DNA of 64,000 nt from Dastarcus helophoroides (GCA_028583605.1 CM053326.1:7634587-7698586), one strand, 5' to 3'. Counted from the first letter of the stretch, positions 47,947-58,592 are shown. Numbers and translations: made by a program. Notes: generated from the sequence alone by a model not told the origin.

Positions 47947-48793
47947 TTTACTCGAAAGTTAAAATATTTAGATAAAGTTAAATTGTAACATTAAAGTCGA
48001 AGTTTTAAATAGATTTTATTATTTAATTTAGTTTGCCTTTTTTTGAACTTTTGGCAACTTGAAATTTGGACTTTTTAAAAATGTTAACTTCTTTCTATTG
48101 AAATTTAGACGTTTCTCTTAAGATTTCGAATTAAAACATGACATAAAAAAATTGAAAGTTCACGTTGAAATTCGAAATGTTGAAATAGATATGTTGAGCA
48201 AAAATTCAAAAATTTATTAATATAAGTCAAAATTTGGGATTCTTATTCAAAATTTTAACTGTTTTTTTTTAACGTGTCTAATTCGAAATCTCGAGAAAAA
48301 CATCTAAATTTCAATAGAAAAAGTTAACATTTTTCAAAAGAGTCCAAATTTCAAGTCTCAAATTTTTCATGAAAAAAAATTCAAATTTTTAAATCAACGA
48401 CATTTCGAGAAGAAAATTCAGTTTCCTATTTGGAGTCGAGATTTTAGGAAAACAAGGACAAAAAGTTTCCAGCTTTAGCTAAAAAGTTCATGAAAAAAGT
48501 TAAAATTTTAAGAAACTAGAACTTTATTAAATCGAATACTAACACAAGGTGTCAATATTTTTAAATCGAATATTTTGTAATAAAAAAGTGAAACATTTTC
48601 GAAAAACGAAAACTCAAAAAAAATATAGAAACTATCAATATCCAGACTAAAGACGAAGAGTTGAAAAAAGTAAACGTTTTCAGAAAAATTTGAATTGCGA
48701 CGTAAACATGGAAAATCAAATTAGCAATTTTGGGAAATGTTTTAAAATTAATCTTTAGATTTCAACCTTAATTTCAAAATTGGGTCTTTATAC
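47947..48793. repeat. Satellite-derived intron sequence
   Basis: Degenerate satellite words of both polarities. No gene. Confidence 0.6.
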
Positions 48794-48966
48794 TACGAGG
48801 GCGGTCCGATAAGTACTTAGCCTCGCCGCCCGGTGGCGCCACTATCGCAAGAGTAATTTACTATCGTATAGTACATTCTCGTAGACGGTTACTGTCGAAA
48901 TTTCAACCGAACCGGACTCAGTAGTTTTGTTTTCATCGCGTGTGGAAGCGGGCGGATTTTAGAAAC

Positions 48967-50240
48967 ATGGAAAAAGAGCAATACCGGTCGGTGATTCGAT
49001 TCTTGTTTTTGGAAAGGGAAATCGCGCAGCTGAAATCAAAGAGCTCTTGGATGCTATGTACGGTGACTTTTCCTTCCATGCCGACCGTCAAAAATTAGTG
49101 TAACGGGTTTCAGCGAGGTCGCACGTCGGTTTTTGATGAGCCAGGCCCAGGTGCTCCGAAACCGGCTACTACGGAGGATAACGTGACAAAAATCCACGAT
49201 CTCAGTATTGGCAGACCGCCGATTGAAGGTACGCGAGATAGCTGAGACTAGTAGGCATCTCAAAAGACCGCTAGAGTCATATCCTGCGTGAAATTTTGGG
49301 CATGAAAAAGCTGTCGGCGCGATGGGTGCCGCGTTTGCTCAATCCGGAACAACAAGCGCAACCGTGAGACCTACTTCAGAGCAGTATTTAACGCTGTTTA
49401 AGCTAGTGTTGGAATAATCGAACGATTTTCAGAATCGAATACATTGAATTAGAATACTTTTGAGAAGCGAATAAGTATTCGAATACAAAGAATCGAATTA
49501 TGGGATAATAAAATACCTACTAGAAAAATTGTCTTGGCGAGTACTCTGCGAGTATTCGAATACTTCAGTTGAGAATCGGATGTATTCGAGATCGAATACA
49601 TCTCACAACTTGTATTCGAATAAGCCCAACACTATTTTAAGCGCAATCCGAAGGAGTTTCTGCTTCGCTTTCGTGACCGTCGACGAATCATGGATCCACT
49701 GGTACACCCAGAGACCAAGAAACAGTCGAAACAGTCGACTTCACCTGGTGAACGTGCTCCGAAGAAGGCGAAGACTGTCCTATCGGCCACTGTTTTCTGG
49801 AATTCTCAAGGTGTGATCTACATCGACTACCTGGAGAAGGGCAAAACGATCATAGGGCTGTACTATGCTGAATTATTGGGCCGATTCTATTCGAATTGCA
49901 GAAAAAACGGCCCCATTTGGCGAAGAAAAAAGTGCTCTTCCACCATGACAACGCACCGGCTCACACCTCCGCCCTCGCCACCGTCAAATTGGTCGAATTG
50001 GGCTACGAACTGCTGCCCCATTCACCCTATTCTCCAGATTTGGCCCCGTGTGATTTCTATTTATTTCCAAACTTGAAAAAGTCACTCGCCGGGCAGAAAT
50101 TTGAGTCGAATGAGGTCATCGCCACCACGGAGGCCTACTTCGCAGATCCCGAGAAAACGTATTTTTCAGACGGGTTAAAGAAGTTGGATTATCGCTGGGT
50201 CAAGTGTATCGAGTTAAAAGAAGACTACGTTGAGAAATAA
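48967..50240 (+). pseudogene. Mariner transposase, frameshifted and interrupted
   Basis: It begins MEKEQYRSVIRFLFLE and ends ELKEDYVEK. Recognisable parts include FVTVDESWIHWYT (first catalytic Asp; the frame changes within this region), VLFHHDNAPAHTS (second Asp) and YSPDLAPCDFYLFPNLKKSL (third Asp, DD34D spacing). Several frameshifts and the nested MITE after the ...LFKRN region make it inactive. The last 114 codons (49896-50240) are still open. Confidence 0.88.
49404..49634. mobile_element. hAT-type MITE inserted in mariner
   Basis: 231 bp. The ends TAGTGTTGG and CCAACACTA are inverted repeats. The flanks GTTTAAGC (49396-49403) and TTTTAAGC (49635-49642) match at 7 of 8 bases, the 8-bp target duplication expected of hAT. 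Inside it are many GAATACTT/GTATTCGAATAC words. It splits the transposase frame after TTTAAG. Confidence 0.85.
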
Positions 50241-50309
50241 ATCGCCACTTTTCCAAAATTTTCGTTTTTCTTTTGTAGGCTAAGTACTTATCGGACGACC
50301 TTCGTACAA

Positions 50310-51603
50310 TATTCTGTTTTTTCTTTTGAAACTTCTACTTGTGAAAAATTTTAGAAAAAAAACCTAATTTTAACTTTTTACCTCACATTTTGAAGAAAAA
50401 AGTCAAACATTTCTATCTTAAAGTTGATATATAAGAAAAGAGTAAAAATTTTCAATTCCCACTAAAAAGTTTCCAATTTCCACTAAAAAGTTTATGAAAA
50501 ATGTTGCAAAAAATTCTAGCTTTGTAATAAAATTAACTGTAAAATTTCTAGTAAAAAAAAGACGAATTTAAGAACTTTGGAGAAAAAAATTAGACGTTTG
50601 CGCAAGAAAAAAAGAAAAGGACATTATCTAAAAAAAAACACATACTTTCTAAAGTAAAGATCTATTTAAAAAATATGAAATTTTAGGTCAAACATCTAAA
50701 AATTGGAATTTTCTGAAGAAAAATTAGATATTATTTCAAGTTTACTCTAACAGTTTGACCCTAGTTTCAAAATCTCGACCAGAATATTAGAGTATCCTAC
50801 TTTTTTTCTTCAAATTTGGGCTTTGAAATTTCTCATTTTTAGAACCAATCGTTAATAATATCAAGATTTGTAGAAGAGACCAAATTATGAGAGAAAAAAA
50901 AAATCTTAACAAAATCGAATTTTAAGACAAGTCTAGAGAAATAATAAGCTATGGAATTTAAACAGGATTTCGAAAAAAAGTCGAAATTTTGAGATTGAAG
51001 CTGAATTTTGAAGAAAAATAAATAAATGAAAAATTGTAGAGAAAAACACTAAAGAAAGTAAAAGAATCAAAATAGTTTAAATGAATAGCCACCTGTCGCG
51101 TTTAGATTTACACGAGATATTATGTGAAAAACGAGATTTTTGTAGTATTTTATGGGAGGAGTGGAATTTTACCGCCCAGAGAAAAATGATAAGCAAGTGA
51201 AAAATGAGGTTTTTGTAGTATTTTACGGGAGCAGTGGAATTTTACCGTTCAGAAAAAAATGATAACCAAAAGATCTTCTGCTTCAGATGCAAAAATGTAT
51301 CCTACACGTTCCATAAGAGTAAATAAATATTTCTGAATATAAAAAAATACTGTGTTGTTATCGTTTACAGAAAAATTTACAAGTAATTGAAAATGTAATT
51401 AATTCCTTTTTATAAGTAATGGGTAGTTGAATTGCTTTGTAGCCAGTGGTAATGTAATTCGAAATAATTTTATTCCCCTGGGCAATGTAATGATTCCTTT
51501 TTAAAAGTAATTTGCCCAGTTCTGTTTCATACATTATTGCATTCAAGTCGAGAAACTTTTACATCATATTTGGAACTGAGACTACAGATTCTTTTATTTT
51601 TAG
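50310..51603. other. Intron D-E, right part
   Basis: Satellite words at 50330-51060. A short duplicated piece (GAGATTTTTGTAGTATTTTA and GAGGTTTTTGTAGTATTTTA, each with GTGGAATTTTACCG) at 51128-51255. A hAT-like AT-repeat relic at 51375-51535. The acceptor CTTTTATTTTTAG ends at 51603. Confidence 0.55.
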
Positions 51604-51817
51604 CATAGGCACGAGTACTAGTGTTCCTGAACTGCAGACTTACATCTCAGAATTGGAAGCTAAATACAAAAAGGAACACAGAAGGCGTAAATCATTGGAA
51701 AGAGAAGTTCACAGATTACAAGAGGAGAATAGAAAATTTAAGGATCAGGCCGAAACTTCCACCAAACAACTTAGAAAATTTACAGAGTGGTTTTTTCATA
51801 ACGTTGAGAGAAAGTAA
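51604..51817 (+). CDS. SIPA1L: SIPA1L-type RapGAP, terminal exon E (C-terminal coiled coil)
   Basis: The first base C completes Ser with the TC left by exon D, then IGTSTSVPELQTYISELEAK. A coiled coil of about 40 residues follows (KYKKEHRRRKSLEREVHRLQ, EENRKFK), closing with LRKFTEWFFHNVERK and a stop at 51815-51817. The coiled-coil-plus-KFTEWxF ending is the signature of the SPAR C-terminal domain and probably mediates self-association. The frame is intact. The 13.6-kb intron before it is the longest in the window. Confidence 0.92.
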
Positions 51818-52755
51818 TGTTTAAAAGTTTATGCAACAATAATCAAAGTCTTCTATTACTTGTGATATATTACGCAAACATCGCTTCAGTGTGTAAGTAT
51901 TACTGTTTTGTTGTTAACTATATACATGTTGATGAATTGAAGTACTAAAATTTTAACTATTAATGGTTCACCTTTGCTTTTGTTTATAGAATTTTACCAA
52001 ATTTAATAATTTTAAAATTGCTTTTCTCTCATAGCCTTTAAAAATTTATTTTAATTACAGCAAGTAACAAATTATGTATAAAGTGTAAAATGCTTTATTT
52101 TAAAATAATATGTTTATATAGTACAAAAGTTATTATTTATTTAAATACGTTTTAATCCAAATTATGTTAATTTTTGAAGTCAGTTCTTTATTTTGACTTA
52201 ATTTTTCTTAAATGTGTAAAGTATTAATATTATAGGATATATTTATCTTCAAGTTACCATTGTAATGTGTTTTTCTTTCCTCTTTATTAGCAGGTTTGTT
52301 ATATTTTAGTTGTTATTTTAAAATTAAAATCAAGCTATTTTATGAAATACATTTGCAAAGTTAGAATATTATAAAGTTTTGACTATGCATTATTGGTCAA
52401 TTATAGCAGTTAAATATGTAAAATATATTTATGCTAATTATTAAACATATAGTTGAAATATTACTCTTAGACACAACACCAAATAAATGATTATATGTTA
52501 ATCTAGTATTATTTTATATCTATTATATCTGTTGTATGTTACATCCATTCCTTTCATATAATACTTAATGATTTTTATAATGTGACCTGGTAGATGCCTT
52601 ATGGATGGATTAATAATTACAATTAAGTACTTTAGTATTATATATGTAAGTAATCGATCACAAATTATTACAATTTTAAAGGTGAATAATGGCTTTTATT
52701 TTACCTAGTAGAAATATATCTTTTGTCAAACATGTTAATAAATTTAAATCCATTA
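51818..52755 (+). promoter_or_regulatory. 3'UTR of the SIPA1L-type gene with poly-A signals
   Basis: Non-repetitive AT-rich sequence without satellite words, unlike the introns. AATAAA occurs at 52482-52487 and 52737-52742. A dispersed repeat starts at 52761, so the transcript probably ends before it. Confidence 0.55.
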
Positions 52756-52760
52756 ATATA

Positions 52761-53140
52761 CAAGGTGATTCTAAAAGTAGTACCATAAATTCAGGAATCG
52801 TATTTTAGAGCCCAAAATAAGACGAAAAGTCTATATAAACATGTGTCGTAAAATGCTTCGTTTCCGAGTTGCAGGGTGTGGAAGGTTACTTCCTGATTAT
52901 AATTTTTAATTAATAGTTACGAAACGGTGTACAGATATTTAAATGAAATTTGGCACAACTGCATTCCTTTTCGTGTCCTTCCAAAAAAATCTAGGAATTA
53001 ATTAACAGAACTTAGCCAGTGGCGGGTGGGTATATGAAGGGGGGCAGTGCTTAAAATGTGCCTTATTTACTTTGTATGCTTTTTTGTCGCTTTGACGTAG
53101 GAGAGCGCAGGTAGCGCCCCCTATCAGCTATTGGTAATAT
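52761..53140 (+). repeat. Dispersed repeat starting CAAGGTGATTCTAAAAGTAG
   Basis: Its first 53 bases are the inverted counterpart of 58540-58592 (TAGTACCATAAATT, then ATCGTATTTTAGAGCC). No partner end was found within 400 bp, so it may be one end of a larger unit or a truncated MITE. Confidence 0.6.
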
Positions 53141-53164
53141 GTTAGCAAATTAGAGTTTGCATAA

Positions 53165-53325
53165 GCAGCTAAATCAAAATAAAATTTGAGCCATTCAGCA
53201 ATTAAAAATTTTTACCCATCACTTTTCTATATCGGTCTATGTCAGGGGTAGGCAAATACAGCCCTGAGCGTTGACATGCGGCTCTTCGTTGAGTCGACGG
53301 CGGCTCCCGTTGAAATTTTAATGTT
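53165..53325 (+). repeat. Dispersed hAT-like repeat, copy 2
   Basis: Inverted copy of 25425-25570. It contains CAGGGGTAGGCAAATACAGC, then ACATGCGGCTCTTCG and CGGCGGCTCCCG. The shared flank AAATCAAAATAAAATTTGAG marks the far end. Confidence 0.65.
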
Positions 53326-53329
53326 TTTT

Positions 53330-54779
53330 TATTAAATCAGAATTTTTTTTTATAACTATTAATAAGTGTGTAAGCTAAAAGTTAAATAATATATCAAAGG
53401 TATAAAAAAATATTGGAAATTACAAAATAAAATTACTATTTGTGAAAAAGTTCACAACTTTTTATCGACAAAATGTCGACTTTAAACTCGTGATTTTGCT
53501 AAAATAATTCTACATTTAGATAAAATAAAAATTGATACAAAGTCGAAAATTTTCAAAAAAACTTCTCAAAATTTAAAAAAAAAAGGTCGACATAGAGAAA
53601 GTGGACAATCAAGTTCCGATTTTACAAACGGAAAATAAAGGTAAAAAGAGGTCCTTTGGAAAAAATTAAGAAAAAAATATGAAAGTTGAATGCAATACAA
53701 AATGTTTAGCTAAAAGCGAAATTTTGAGAATAAAATTTATATTCCTGGAAAAAAAAAGTTTCATACTTTTTTCTTAGAATGTCGATTTTTTCTGGAAATA
53801 TTTATTTTTTCTTAAAATTCGGAGTTTACATTTTCAAATTTATTATTTTCAAGACTTAATTAAATATTTCAAAAAGAATCGATATTAGAAAAAGGTCTTT
53901 GAAAATTTTAAGATAAAATGTTGACAAATCGGGTGCAGATAAATTTCAAGAACATAATCAATATCCCAAAAGTCAAAAATTTGGGCCTTAATGTCAAAAT
54001 TTCACGAGAAACATGAAAATTATTACTGCAAAATTAGCAGTCGAACAAAAAAACCAAAATTTGGGAAGAAATATAAATAAGACTATTTTCGCAATTTCGA
54101 AAAAAAGGTGTAAATATTGATATAAAAGTCAACATTTTAAATAACAATTTAAAAACCAAAATTTTGGTAAAACGGACTCTCTGAAGATGATAGCTCAGGC
54201 TATCAAAACGCGTTAGGGCAACCTTTGTTGTGTTTTTTTTTTAATCTTTCTTGGCTTCAGGGGACAAAATTTGTATTTCAATCCTTTTTAAAACAAAAAG
54301 TGCCAAGTTTTGGGCAAAATGTGAAAAGTCGGAATCCTTCTTAGAGAAAAGTCGAAATTTACAAAAAAAAACTAATAATTTACATTATAACAGATGAATA
54401 ACAAATCCCAACATTTCAAGAATAATTTCGAAATTAAAATACAAATTGGATAACAAAAGACTGGTTTCAAAAACCTCGAGAAAAAATTGTACATATTGAT
54501 ATTAAAATCAAAATTTCAGATAAACATTTAAAAATCAAAAGTGCGAACCATATATTTCGAGAAAAAATTGAAATTTCGATAAAAATACTTAAAATTTTGT
54601 ATAATGATGCATGTTTTTTTTTGTAAAAATAAAATTGTTTCAAAAAAAATCTAAATTTAAACACTTTTTCCAGAAATTTCCATTTTTTCTTCCAAATTCG
54701 TTCTTATTTAAAATAATTGACATTTCTAACCCTTTCTTCGTGGAATTCTTTAATATTTTTATCGTTAATAAAATGTAAC
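53330..54779. repeat. Satellite-derived intergenic sequence
   Basis: Degenerate satellite words of both polarities. Includes a degenerate hammerhead-like core at 54177-54216. Confidence 0.6.
54177..54216 (+). ncRNA. Degenerate hammerhead-like core
   Basis: CTGAAGA, then the hairpin TGATAGC-TCAG-GCTATCA, then AAA, a palindromic ACGCGT and a weak CTCT/AGGG stem I. The G of the GAAA element is missing or changed, so it is probably inactive. The layout matches Penelope-type hammerheads. Confidence 0.35.
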
Positions 54780-54841
54780 AGTTATGTTTGTACAGGATAT
54801 ACTTCTTCCGGGATTGGACCTTGTCAAAGAACTACTAAAAG

Positions 54842-54886
54842 TGTTCGACGTTTCGTCCACCATCGTAAATGGCTTCTTCAGGAACA
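54842..54886 (-). ncRNA. Hammerhead-like motif of Penelope type, left half
   Basis: On the minus strand: TGTTC, CTGAAGA, an irregular stem II region ending GGAC, GAAACGTC, GAACA. Stem I (TGTTC/GAACA) pairs over 5 bp. Stem II is damaged compared with the right half. Confidence 0.5.
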
Positions 54887-55232
54887 AAGAAAAGAAAAAA
54901 TGAAAAGAGGAATATGAGGGAATATGCAAAAATGAAAGAATAAAATGGCCAATTTCAAAACATCAGAGCACGGTAACTCAGTATGTCCACCATACCAGAG
55001 GCGAAACTCTTCAGAAGAGTTTCGCCTCTGGTATGGTGGACATACTGAGTTACCGTGCTCTTCGGTCTAAACTTTCTTATCCTTTGAACCAATTTTCAAT
55101 TCAGAAGAGTTTCGCCTCTGGTATGGCGGACATACTAGGTTACCGTGCTCTGATGTTTTGAAATTGGCCTTTTCATTCTTTCATTTTTGCATATTCCCTC
55201 ATATTCCTCTTTCCATTTTTTTTTCTTTTCTT

Positions 55233-55277
55233 TGTTCCTGAAGAAGCCCCTTACGATGGTGGGCGAAACGTCGAACA
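55233..55277 (+). ncRNA. Hammerhead-like motif of Penelope type, right half
   Basis: TGTTC (55233-55237), CTGAAGA (55238-55244), A plus the hairpin GCCC...GGGC, GAAA (55265-55268), palindromic ACGT (55268-55271), C at 55272, GAACA (55273-55277). Stem I is 5 bp. The core has A at the variable position and one extra A before stem II. Hammerheads in the repeated ends of Penelope-like elements are established knowledge. Activity of this one is inferred. Confidence 0.6.
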
Positions 55278-55371
55278 CTTTTAGTAGTTCTTTGACACGG
55301 TCCAATCCCGGAAGAAGTATAGCCTGTACTGACTCTGGCCGTGGAAGCCTTCGTTATCAATAGTTATGTTT

Positions 55372-56700
55372 ATTTAAAATTCCAAAATTTTCTCTAAATA
55401 CAAAACTTTTTTTCTCAAAATTCGTCTTTTTTACAACATTTGTCTTTTTCTTTTGTAAATTCCAATTTAATTTTATAATTTTGAAATATTATTTCAAAAT
55501 TCTTCGTTTTTTGTTCGAAATTTCACTATTCCTTAAATTTCGACTCTTAATGAAAATTTCAACTTTTCCTAAAATCCGATATAAATTTTGGTTGATTAAT
55601 TAAAATTTGTCTTTTTTTGAAAATTTGCCGGATCCTTTAATAAAAAAGTAAAAATTTTGAAAAATATTTTTTTGAATTGCCAATTTTTGTACAATGACAA
55701 AAGTTCTGGAAAATTTCAATAGTTTTTTTTTAATACAACTTTCTGGAAATTCCAACTTGTTTCCCAAAATTTTGACACCAACTTAATGCCAGACAAGGTG
55801 GAGTGCTCGTCTCTCTTTTGCTTAAACACTTAAAAGAAAATAAATATACAGCCAACAAATTTCGACATTTTTTCAAAATTCACCCAGTTTTCGAAATTTC
55901 GACAAATTTTCTCTGAGATATTTTGAGTTTTCACTAAATTTGTTCTCAAAAATTTGATCTTTTTGTGGTAATTTTGATCTTTTTTTAAGCCTTGGATCTT
56001 TTCTCAAAATTTCGTCTTTTTCAAAATGTTTTTGCTTTTTGAAATTTCGATTTTTTTTAATTGGGTTTAACTCAACCTTTTTTTTGAAATTCGTCGCAAC
56101 ACTTAGTTTCATTTCAAAATTTAAATTGATTTATTAGTTTGTCTTCTTCATAACAAGTATTCACAAAATTTGAACTATTTCTCAAAATTTTACATTCAAC
56201 GACAAATATCCATTTTTCCTCAAAATTCGTGTTTTCCCCAAAATTTGTTTTTTTTTGGATGTTCAATTATATTTTCCATGATTTATCTTCTTTTTAATTT
56301 TAATTTTATTCGGAATTGGTTTTCTGTGGAAAATTTACATTTTTCTTTCTCTACAATTATTTTTCTTTTTCGAAATTTCAACCAATTTTTAAAATTCATT
56401 TCTTTAAATATTTCTACTCTATTCGCAAAACTCGACTTTTCTTCTTAAAATTGACTTTCACTCAAAAATGTTGCCTTGTTTTCTTATAATGTGTTTTTTT
56501 TTTGGAAATTTTCGACCTTTTGGAGTGAGTTTTCAGAAATTTTGACTGGATTTTGAAAGTTTGGTTTTTTAAGTTTCTTTTTTAAAAGTTTGAATTTCTA
56601 TCTCAAATTTTAATATTGAACATTTCCAGAAATGTTGACTTTTTTATGGAAATTCATTTTTTTTTTCGAATCAATTCGCAAAATACATGTTGCAAGAATT
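55372..56700 (+). repeat. Satellite-derived sequence, mostly T-rich orientation
   Basis: Degenerate TTTCGACTTTTT and TCAAAATTT words. The F/L/S-rich or K/E-rich frames are repeat-derived. Confidence 0.7.
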
Positions 56701-56704
56701 TCAG

Positions 56705-56832
56705 AATTCGACTTTCTTTTTGATTTACCGCAACTGAGAAAATCTACCGCACGGCCCTCAGAACAGTTTACGCATTTCCAGAAAGAAGAATCAGAAAAAA
56801 AAAGAAGAAAGCGAACAAGACATTACTGTTGA
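56705..56832 (+). CDS. Possible terminal exon of an unrecognised gene
   Basis: A TTTCAG at 56699-56704 is followed by 42 codons with balanced composition (FDFLFDLPQLRKSTARPSEQ, then FTHFQKEESEKKRRKRTRHYC) and a stop at 56830-56832. It contrasts sharply with the satellite on its left. The basic tail could be a nuclear-targeting stretch. The incoming phase (two bases) does not fit SIPA1L exon D. No upstream partner exon was found. Small size keeps confidence low. Confidence 0.35.
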
Positions 56833-57494
56833 AGTGTGAACATTATTAGTCAAACCTAGAATCTTAACGAAATCAACAATAATTTTAGCACTTTAATCAT
56901 TTTCCGTATTGCCATTGTCTAGTTAATAGAATAATATTTAATGAAACTGAAGCACAATAGATCGTGAAGTATGCATATTAGAAAAAACCATATTAAAAAA
57001 TCTGCTCCAAGTACACTACCTCGCAGGTGGCGTAGAAATGTTTGCATATTGTGTAAAATACGACTCCCTCAACTTTTACAATCGTGATATCCCAGGAATG
57101 GTGATTCACAGAAAAAAGTATAACAACAATTTTTGTAGATAAGTCAATCTGCAACTTATGCAAAACACCGATATTTAAGATTTTTGATCCTGAATAACTT
57201 TTTTGGCACACATAGGATCAGTACTAACTTTTGACAGTTTATTTGATTGAAATCTGTGCCAATTTTCAGCTCTATGATCGAATTATTGTAAACTCAAATG
57301 TCTAATTTGACCGGGCTACACTCGCTCGTACAGAAGTTATATTCTTTTGGTAAAACGTTGCTATTTACTGTTCAAAAACATTCAAAAAAAATGTTCGTTC
57401 TTTCGTTCTTCAATACTGAATCATACCTTATCGTACTCACAAAGCACCTAAATATGAGTTTCATTTGACAAGAAGAATAAAAATCTTCACTTAC
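56833..57494. other. Non-coding, possible UTR or intron sequence
   Basis: Positions 56833-56960 resemble a UTR (no satellite). 56990-57350 has a mixed composition like an old dispersed repeat. The minus frame in it has no recognisable domain. Confidence 0.4.
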
Positions 57495-58422
57495 TTTCTT
57501 TCCAAATGCACTTTTTATCTTTTGGGCAATAGTCTGCCCATATCCTGCGCTGAGTTTACTCCCAGATTTTTCAGGTGGTGTTACCACTACATTAGATTTA
57601 ACCTTTTTGGCGGGTCCAAGAATTTTCCTTACCAGTGGAGAAAAGCTAGAGCTTGATGCTATATTTGAAGGGTCAGCTTTTATTTCAACTTCGACGGAAG
57701 TATCCTCATCCCAATATTCCGTAAGTCTGCTCAATGACGTCCTACTAATGCCTAATTTCGGACATGAGCAAACTTTTGATACTGATGATTCGGATTCTAG
57801 GTAACGTGGATCGTATTGTTTTAATGTTTTGAAACATGGGCAGTTAGGTACTATATCTAAGTCATATCCAGGGCGAGGAGCATTGAAACCGTTTTCTTGG
57901 TCATATTTACAACCGCATGAATGACTTTTCGAATCATTAGGAATCGGAGGCCTAAAATTATGGCTTGATGATTTATTTATCTGGCTAGACCTACTTAAAT
58001 CAGTAATCCTTATTTTTCTTTCTTCTGGAAGCTTAGTTGTCGATTTTGTATTCGTTTCACTGTGGTCAGACCTTTTTACAGCCGACTGTGTGGATGGTTC
58101 AAGGTTTACAAATGCAAAAGTTTGTTCCTCCATAAGCCTTTGACTACTTTTCAGCAATATTTGATCAATTATTTCTTCAACATGATCTGTGTGAGATTCT
58201 TCTCCAGTGTTTACAATTTGGGAGTTTTCTGGAGAAACATTTTCACTTTGGATACTCTGAACTTGAATATTATCACTTATTAATACACTTCTTTTATCTG
58301 TTTCAATAGATGAAGTGTCTCCGGTACTTTCCAGTGGAAGCATAGGTTGGTGATTCATTTTCTCTTCAGATGTTCCATCAACGAAATTTTTTTCTTTTGT
58401 TTCCATATCTAGAGCCAAACTT
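57495..58422 (-). CDS. Exon of an unrecognised Ser-rich protein with CxC-type pairs
   Basis: About 309 codons without a stop. From the Met at 58406 it reads METKEKNFVDGTSEEKMN. An acidic/polar region follows, then three Cys clusters about 165-225 codons in: HSCGCKYDQ, VPNCPCFKTL and VCSCPKLG. Then come LSRLTEYWDEDTSVEVEIKA and a basic end with TIAQKIKSAFGKK. The donor is AAA|GTAAGT at 57495/57494. Beyond it the frame becomes low quality, so it is intron. At the 5' side AAACTTAG at 58423-58430 can serve as acceptor, or 58406 may be the true start, since the Kozak context has G at -3 and +4. I do not recognise the family. Composition and length argue for a real gene. It is convergent with the SIPA1L gene. 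Confidence 0.7.
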
Positions 58423-58432
58423 CTAAGTTTGG

Positions 58433-58456
58433 CAGGAGAGCAGGAGAGCAGGAGAG
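58433..58456 (-). repeat. Three 8-bp repeats forming a pyrimidine tract
   Basis: CAGGAGAG three times on the + strand, hence CTCTCCTG on the minus strand, right upstream of the possible acceptor of the 57495-58422 exon. It could act as its polypyrimidine tract. Confidence 0.6.
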
Positions 58457-58539
58457 CAACAGGTCCTGCGTAACAAAAATATAAACTACAAACTTTTTTA
58501 TGTAAAAAAGGTGTCCTTAGTAAAACTTAATATTGTTAG

Positions 58540-58592
58540 CAGGCTCTAAAATACGATCCTAAATTTATGGTACTACATTTAGAATCACCTTG
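58540..58592 (-). repeat. Inverted partner of the 52761 repeat end
   Basis: GGCTCTAAAATACGATCCTA, then TTATGGTACTAC and AGAATCACCTTG. Reverse complement of 52761-52813 with a few changes. It directly abuts the MITE at 58599. Confidence 0.65.

Larger units (their letters stand above)
48796..50304 (+). mobile_element. Mariner element with a nested hAT MITE
   Basis: The left end CGAGGGCGGTCCGATAAGTA and the right end read inwards CGAAGGTCGTCCGATAAGTA continue as CTTAGCC to give inverted repeats of about 27 bp. TA flanks both ends (48794-48795, 50305-50306). Its 1509 bp shrink to about 1.27 kb, normal for mariner, without the 231-bp insertion at 49404-49634 and one copy of its target duplication. 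Different terminal repeats and protein show it is another lineage than the mariner at 28.3 kb. Confidence 0.9.
54790..55361. mobile_element. Non-autonomous, tail-to-tail Penelope-like insertion
   Basis: It is flanked by a 10-bp duplication AGTTATGTTT (54780-54789 and 55362-55371). The left half (to about 55060) is the reverse complement of the right half (about 55100-55361). Shared blocks are ACTTCTTCCGGGATTGGACC, the hammerhead-like segment, GAGGGAATATGCAAAAATGA and ATACCAGAGGCGAAACTCTT. The right terminus GGAAGCCTTCGTTATC equals that of the copies at 26662 and 62918. No RT or endonuclease. Confidence 0.85.

Noticed and set aside
17112..51817. SIPA1L copy as a processed pseudogene
   Set aside because: All four introns are present with matching phases and good splice sites, so it is not a retrocopy.
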